From positions 3,314,001 to 3,378,000 of the forward strand of contig NZ_CP156060.1 in the NCBI RefSeq assembly GCF_039778605.1: a stretch of DNA of 64,000 nt, given 5' to 3'. Position numbers and translations under genes: made by a program. The stretch comes from Flavobacterium sp. WV_118_3 (GTDB lineage Bacteria > Bacteroidota > Bacteroidia > Flavobacteriales > Flavobacteriaceae). The notes beneath the pieces were generated by a model, which had not been told where the DNA came from, did no database searches, and was given only the letters and a program-made list of their open reading frames with translations. Below, piece by piece: positions 61,737-64,000 of the stretch; positions within the stretch are counted from its first letter, which is position 1, and every line of letters starts with the position of its first letter.

Positions 61737-61744
61737 TATTTTTG
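61737..61744 (+). promoter_or_regulatory. -7 box TATTTTTG of the DUF3108-kynA unit
   Basis: TAnnTTTG match 46 bp before the ATG at 61791, immediately after the terminator. Confidence 0.5.
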
Positions 61745-61790
61745 GAACAGAAATTGTAACTTGTTATAACGAATGTTTAAAAATGAGACC

Positions 61791-62567
61791 ATGAAAAAAG
61801 CGGCCCTATTATTTCTTCTCCTGATAACAGTTACATCCTTTGCTCAGAAGGATTCTGCTTTTACAACCGGTGAATGGTTTAAATTCCGGATTCACTATGG
61901 AATCGTAAATGCGGGTTATGCTACTCTGGAAGTTAAGGAGGCAGTCAAAAACAATAAAAAAGTATTCCACATAATGGGTAACGGTTATACGACCGGGATG
62001 ACCAAATTTTTCTTCAAAGTGGAAGACGATTATCAAAGCTATATCGACAAGCAAACCGGGCGCCCGTACCAGTTTGTAAGAAAAATAAACGAAGGAGGGT
62101 ATAAGAAAAATCAGGAGGGGTTCTTTAATCAAACAAAAAAAACAGTTTTTGTGAAAGATTATGAAAAGAACACCGAAAACACGTTTTCTGTACCCGAAAA
62201 TGTTCAGGATATCGTATCTTCATTCTATTATTTGCGAAACCATCCCCAAATCGACAAGTTAAAAGAAGGTGAGTCGATTGTCATTGATATGTTTTTTGAT
62301 GATGAAACCTTTAAATTTAAGCTAAAGTTTCTCGGTAGAGAAGATTTAAAAACTAAATTTGGGACCATTTCCACGATGATATTCCGTCCGTATGTGCAGG
62401 CTGGCCGTGTTTTTAAAGAACAGGAGAGTCTAACCGTTTGGATATCAGATGATGAGAATCGTTTGCCGGTACGTATAAAGGCAAGTTTGGCTGTAGGTTC
62501 GTTGAAAGCCGATTTGGATGAATTCAAGGGACTGAAAAATTCTTTCAAAATTAAAGTAAAACCATAA
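61791..62567 (+). CDS. DUF3108-domain exported protein
   Basis: A 258-residue protein with signal peptide (LLLITVTSFAQ, about 18 residues). DUF3108 covers most of the rest: GEWFKFRIHYGIVNAGYATLEV (about 26-47), FFKVEDDYQSYID, a linker and the C-terminal strand block TVWISDDENRLPVRIKASLAVGSLKADL. The domain is beta-rich and periplasmic with unknown function. The ATG at 61791 is used because the signal peptide starts there. Its stop codon overlaps the kynA start by 1 bp (TAATG), so translation is coupled, an odd pairing of an envelope protein and a cytosolic enzyme. Confidence 0.85.
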   Translation: MKKAALLFLLLITVTSFAQKDSAFTTGEWFKFRIHYGIVNAGYATLEVKEAVKNNKKVFHIMGNGYTTGMTKFFFKVEDDYQSYIDKQTGRPYQFVRKINEGGYKKNQEGFFNQTKKTVFVKDYEKNTENTFSVPENVQDIVSSFYYLRNHPQIDKLKEGESIVIDMFFDDETFKFKLKFLGREDLKTKFGTISTMIFRPYVQAGRVFKEQESLTVWISDDENRLPVRIKASLAVGSLKADLDEFKGLKNSFKIKVKP

Positions 62568-63493
62568 TGAAAATAACCTCAGAGATCCAGAGTAAGATTG
62601 ATGAAATTGATGCAAAATATAAAGCGATAAACCAAAAGACAGAAACCCATTTAGAAGGGATGCTTTGGTCAAAACCAATTACCTATTGGGACTATATTCA
62701 AACGGATCCGCTTTTGAGCCTGCAGGTGCAAAGAACCACGTTACCCGATGAAATGGTCTTTATTATGTACCATCAGGTAAACGAATTGCTTTTTAAAATG
62801 ATACTTTGGGAGATCAATCAGGTAGCTCATTGTAACGAACTGACTACCGTGCTTTTTACCGATAAGCTAATGCGTATCAGTCGTTATTTCGATATGTTAA
62901 CCACTTCTTTTGATATTATGAAAGAAGGAATGGCGGTTGATCAGTATCTGAAATTCCGAAATACATTAACACTGGCCAGTGGTTTTCAAAGTGCCCAATA
63001 CCGTCTCATTGAGTTTGCTTCTACCGATTTGATCAATCTGATCGACCACCGTTTCCGGGCAACAATCGACAGGAATACACCGTATGAGCACGCTTTCGAG
63101 CATTTGTATTGGCAGGCTGCCGGAAAAGATTATAAAACCGGTGAAAAATCTTACCTGATCAAAGAATTTGAAAAGAAATATAAAAAATCCTTCCTGGCGC
63201 ATATGGAAGAATTTAATACCCTAAACCTGTGGCGTAAATTCAAACAACTGCCGGAAGCCGATCAAAAAAATGAAGCCTTGGTTCAGGCCATGCGTCATTA
63301 CGATAAAACGGTGAACATTACCTGGGTGATGGGCCATTATAATGCAGCGGTGAAATATATCGAAAGTGTGCCCGGCACACAGGAAGCAACCGGAGGAAGT
63401 GATTGGAAAAAATATATGTTACCCAAATACCAAAGAAGGATATTTTTCCCGGAACTTTGGTCGGACGAAGAACTGGAAAAATGGGGAGAATAA
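62567..63493 (+). CDS. kynA: tryptophan 2,3-dioxygenase
   Basis: A 308-residue heme enzyme opening the indole ring of tryptophan to N-formylkynurenine, the entry of the kynurenine route. Characteristic are MVFIMYHQVNELLFKMILWE (about 62-81), the loop TLASGFQSAQYRLIEF (about 137-152) and the heme-ligand region ITWVMGHYNAAVKYI near 250-264. Residue count fits. It is coupled to the DUF3108 gene upstream and followed 26 bp later by a peptidase lipoprotein gene. The other kynurenine gene in the window, 3-hydroxyanthranilate dioxygenase, is 53 kb away. Confidence 0.95.
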   Translation: MKITSEIQSKIDEIDAKYKAINQKTETHLEGMLWSKPITYWDYIQTDPLLSLQVQRTTLPDEMVFIMYHQVNELLFKMILWEINQVAHCNELTTVLFTDKLMRISRYFDMLTTSFDIMKEGMAVDQYLKFRNTLTLASGFQSAQYRLIEFASTDLINLIDHRFRATIDRNTPYEHAFEHLYWQAAGKDYKTGEKSYLIKEFEKKYKKSFLAHMEEFNTLNLWRKFKQLPEADQKNEALVQAMRHYDKTVNITWVMGHYNAAVKYIESVPGTQEATGGSDWKKYMLPKYQRRIFFPELWSDEELEKWGE

Positions 63494-63519
63494 AAGAATA
63501 ACCACTAAACCTACTTGAA

Positions 63520-64000
63520 TTGAAATATTTTGCCATCATATTAGTATTAACAACATTATTTGCCTGTAATAAAAAAGAAGAAAAGGAAGTTAAAGCACCC
63601 GCGGTAAAAAAAGAAAAAATCCTGGTCGAATACGGATTTACGCTTAACGATTTTAAAGTGGTTAACGATACCGTGAAATCTGGTGATAGCTTCGGGAAGA
63701 TTCTTGGGTCGCAAAACTTTGACGCTGCCCGGATTCATGAAATTAACGAAAAAATAAAAGACAGCTTTAATGTTCGCGATATCAGGATTGGCAAACCCTA
63801 TACCTTGCTGCAAAACAAAACGGCACCACACGATCTGAAGGTGTTTATCTACCAGCCGGATCGGATGACCTATTATGTGGTGGATCTTAGGGATTCGATT
63901 GTAGTTCATAAAAAACAACGCCCCGTTACGATTAAAAGAAGAACGATTGCTGCGGCTATCGACGGATCGGTGTCGGAAACCTTAAAAAATGCAGGGGTAT
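63520..64000 (+). CDS. M23-type peptidoglycan peptidase lipoprotein, N-terminal part
   Basis: A reading frame open from a TTG at 63520 to the window edge, 160 residues visible. No ATG lies between the upstream in-frame stop (63499) and the signal peptide, so TTG is the likely start: KYFAIILVLTTLFAC gives a lipobox LFAC. The charged linker (KKEEKEVKAPAVKKEK) leads to a LysM/OapA-like opening (VNDTVKSGDSFGKILGSQNFD, VRDIRIGKPYTLLQNK), as in Bacteroidota M23 endopeptidases with the catalytic domain at the C-terminus. That domain lies outside this window, so the peptidase call is inference from N-terminal likeness. It follows kynA by 26 bp. Confidence 0.7.
   Translation, partial: MKYFAIILVLTTLFACNKKEEKEVKAPAVKKEKILVEYGFTLNDFKVVNDTVKSGDSFGKILGSQNFDAARIHEINEKIKDSFNVRDIRIGKPYTLLQNKTAPHDLKVFIYQPDRMTYYVVDLRDSIVVHKKQRPVTIKRRTIAAAIDGSVSETLKNAGV

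Overview
The window reads as chromosomal DNA of a Flavobacteriaceae bacterium (Bacteroidota), most likely Flavobacterium or a close relative. Supporting signs are a PorP/SprF-OmpA pair and a PorZ homologue of the type IX secretion/gliding machinery, the aerotolerance (bat) operon, a large eukaryote-like IleS, many short lipoproteins, a SusD-less TonB receptor, and promoters of the TAnnTTTG type with almost no Shine-Dalgarno signal. No rRNA, tRNA, CRISPR array, insertion sequence or prophage was seen. Gene density is high and most of the window is core genome.

Layout: 0-2.5 kb is the end of a PorP/SprF gene followed by an OmpA/PD40 protein. 2.5-3.6 kb is a repeat-rich patch (a ~200-bp tandem duplication, four copies of a 33-bp palindrome) with a small HTH gene whose start codon is unclear. 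3.66-9.74 kb is a four-gene outer-membrane locus: TonB-dependent receptor, two surface lipoproteins (choice-of-anchor-J and DUF5689) and, divergently, a secreted endonuclease/exonuclease/phosphatase. 9.8-12.0 kb holds 3-hydroxyanthranilate dioxygenase and an ALDH7-type dehydrogenase. 12.1-15.4 kb (minus strand) holds an outer-membrane barrel, a metallophosphoesterase overlapping an AlbA/Schlafen-type protein, and an SDR. 15.5-24.5 kb is the eight-gene moxR-DUF58-batA-E operon. 24.9-31.3 kb holds an orphan lipoprotein, cvpA, pheS flanked by two conserved small genes, and a GH92 mannosidase. 31.3-41.3 kb holds terC, gpsA, an alcohol dehydrogenase, the yicC-gmk-nadD operon, a DMT transporter with an ArsC-like protein, DinB and DUF3298 genes. 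41.4-52.9 kb holds a trans-sulfuration enzyme, porZ-recO, ileS-traR/dksA-lspA, a 58-residue lipoprotein, and a formate-tetrahydrofolate cycle enzyme with an aspartoacylase homologue. 53-57 kb is uvrC with a patatin-barrel protein. 57-64 kb holds an amino-acid permease, hmgA-hppD (tyrosine breakdown), a candidate small RNA, DUF3108-kynA (tryptophan breakdown), and the start of an M23 peptidase lipoprotein.

Functional themes: catabolism of aromatic amino acids (kynA, 3-HAO, hppD, hmgA, a permease) is split over two distant places. Envelope biogenesis and T9SS functions recur throughout. The best candidates for under-described biology are the TonB receptor/DUF5689/nuclease locus, read here as possible uptake of extracellular nucleic acid or phosphodiesters; the dispersed 33-bp palindrome family, one copy of which has a base-paired compensatory change; and a promoter-hairpin-terminator cassette at 61.6 kb that looks like a small RNA gene.
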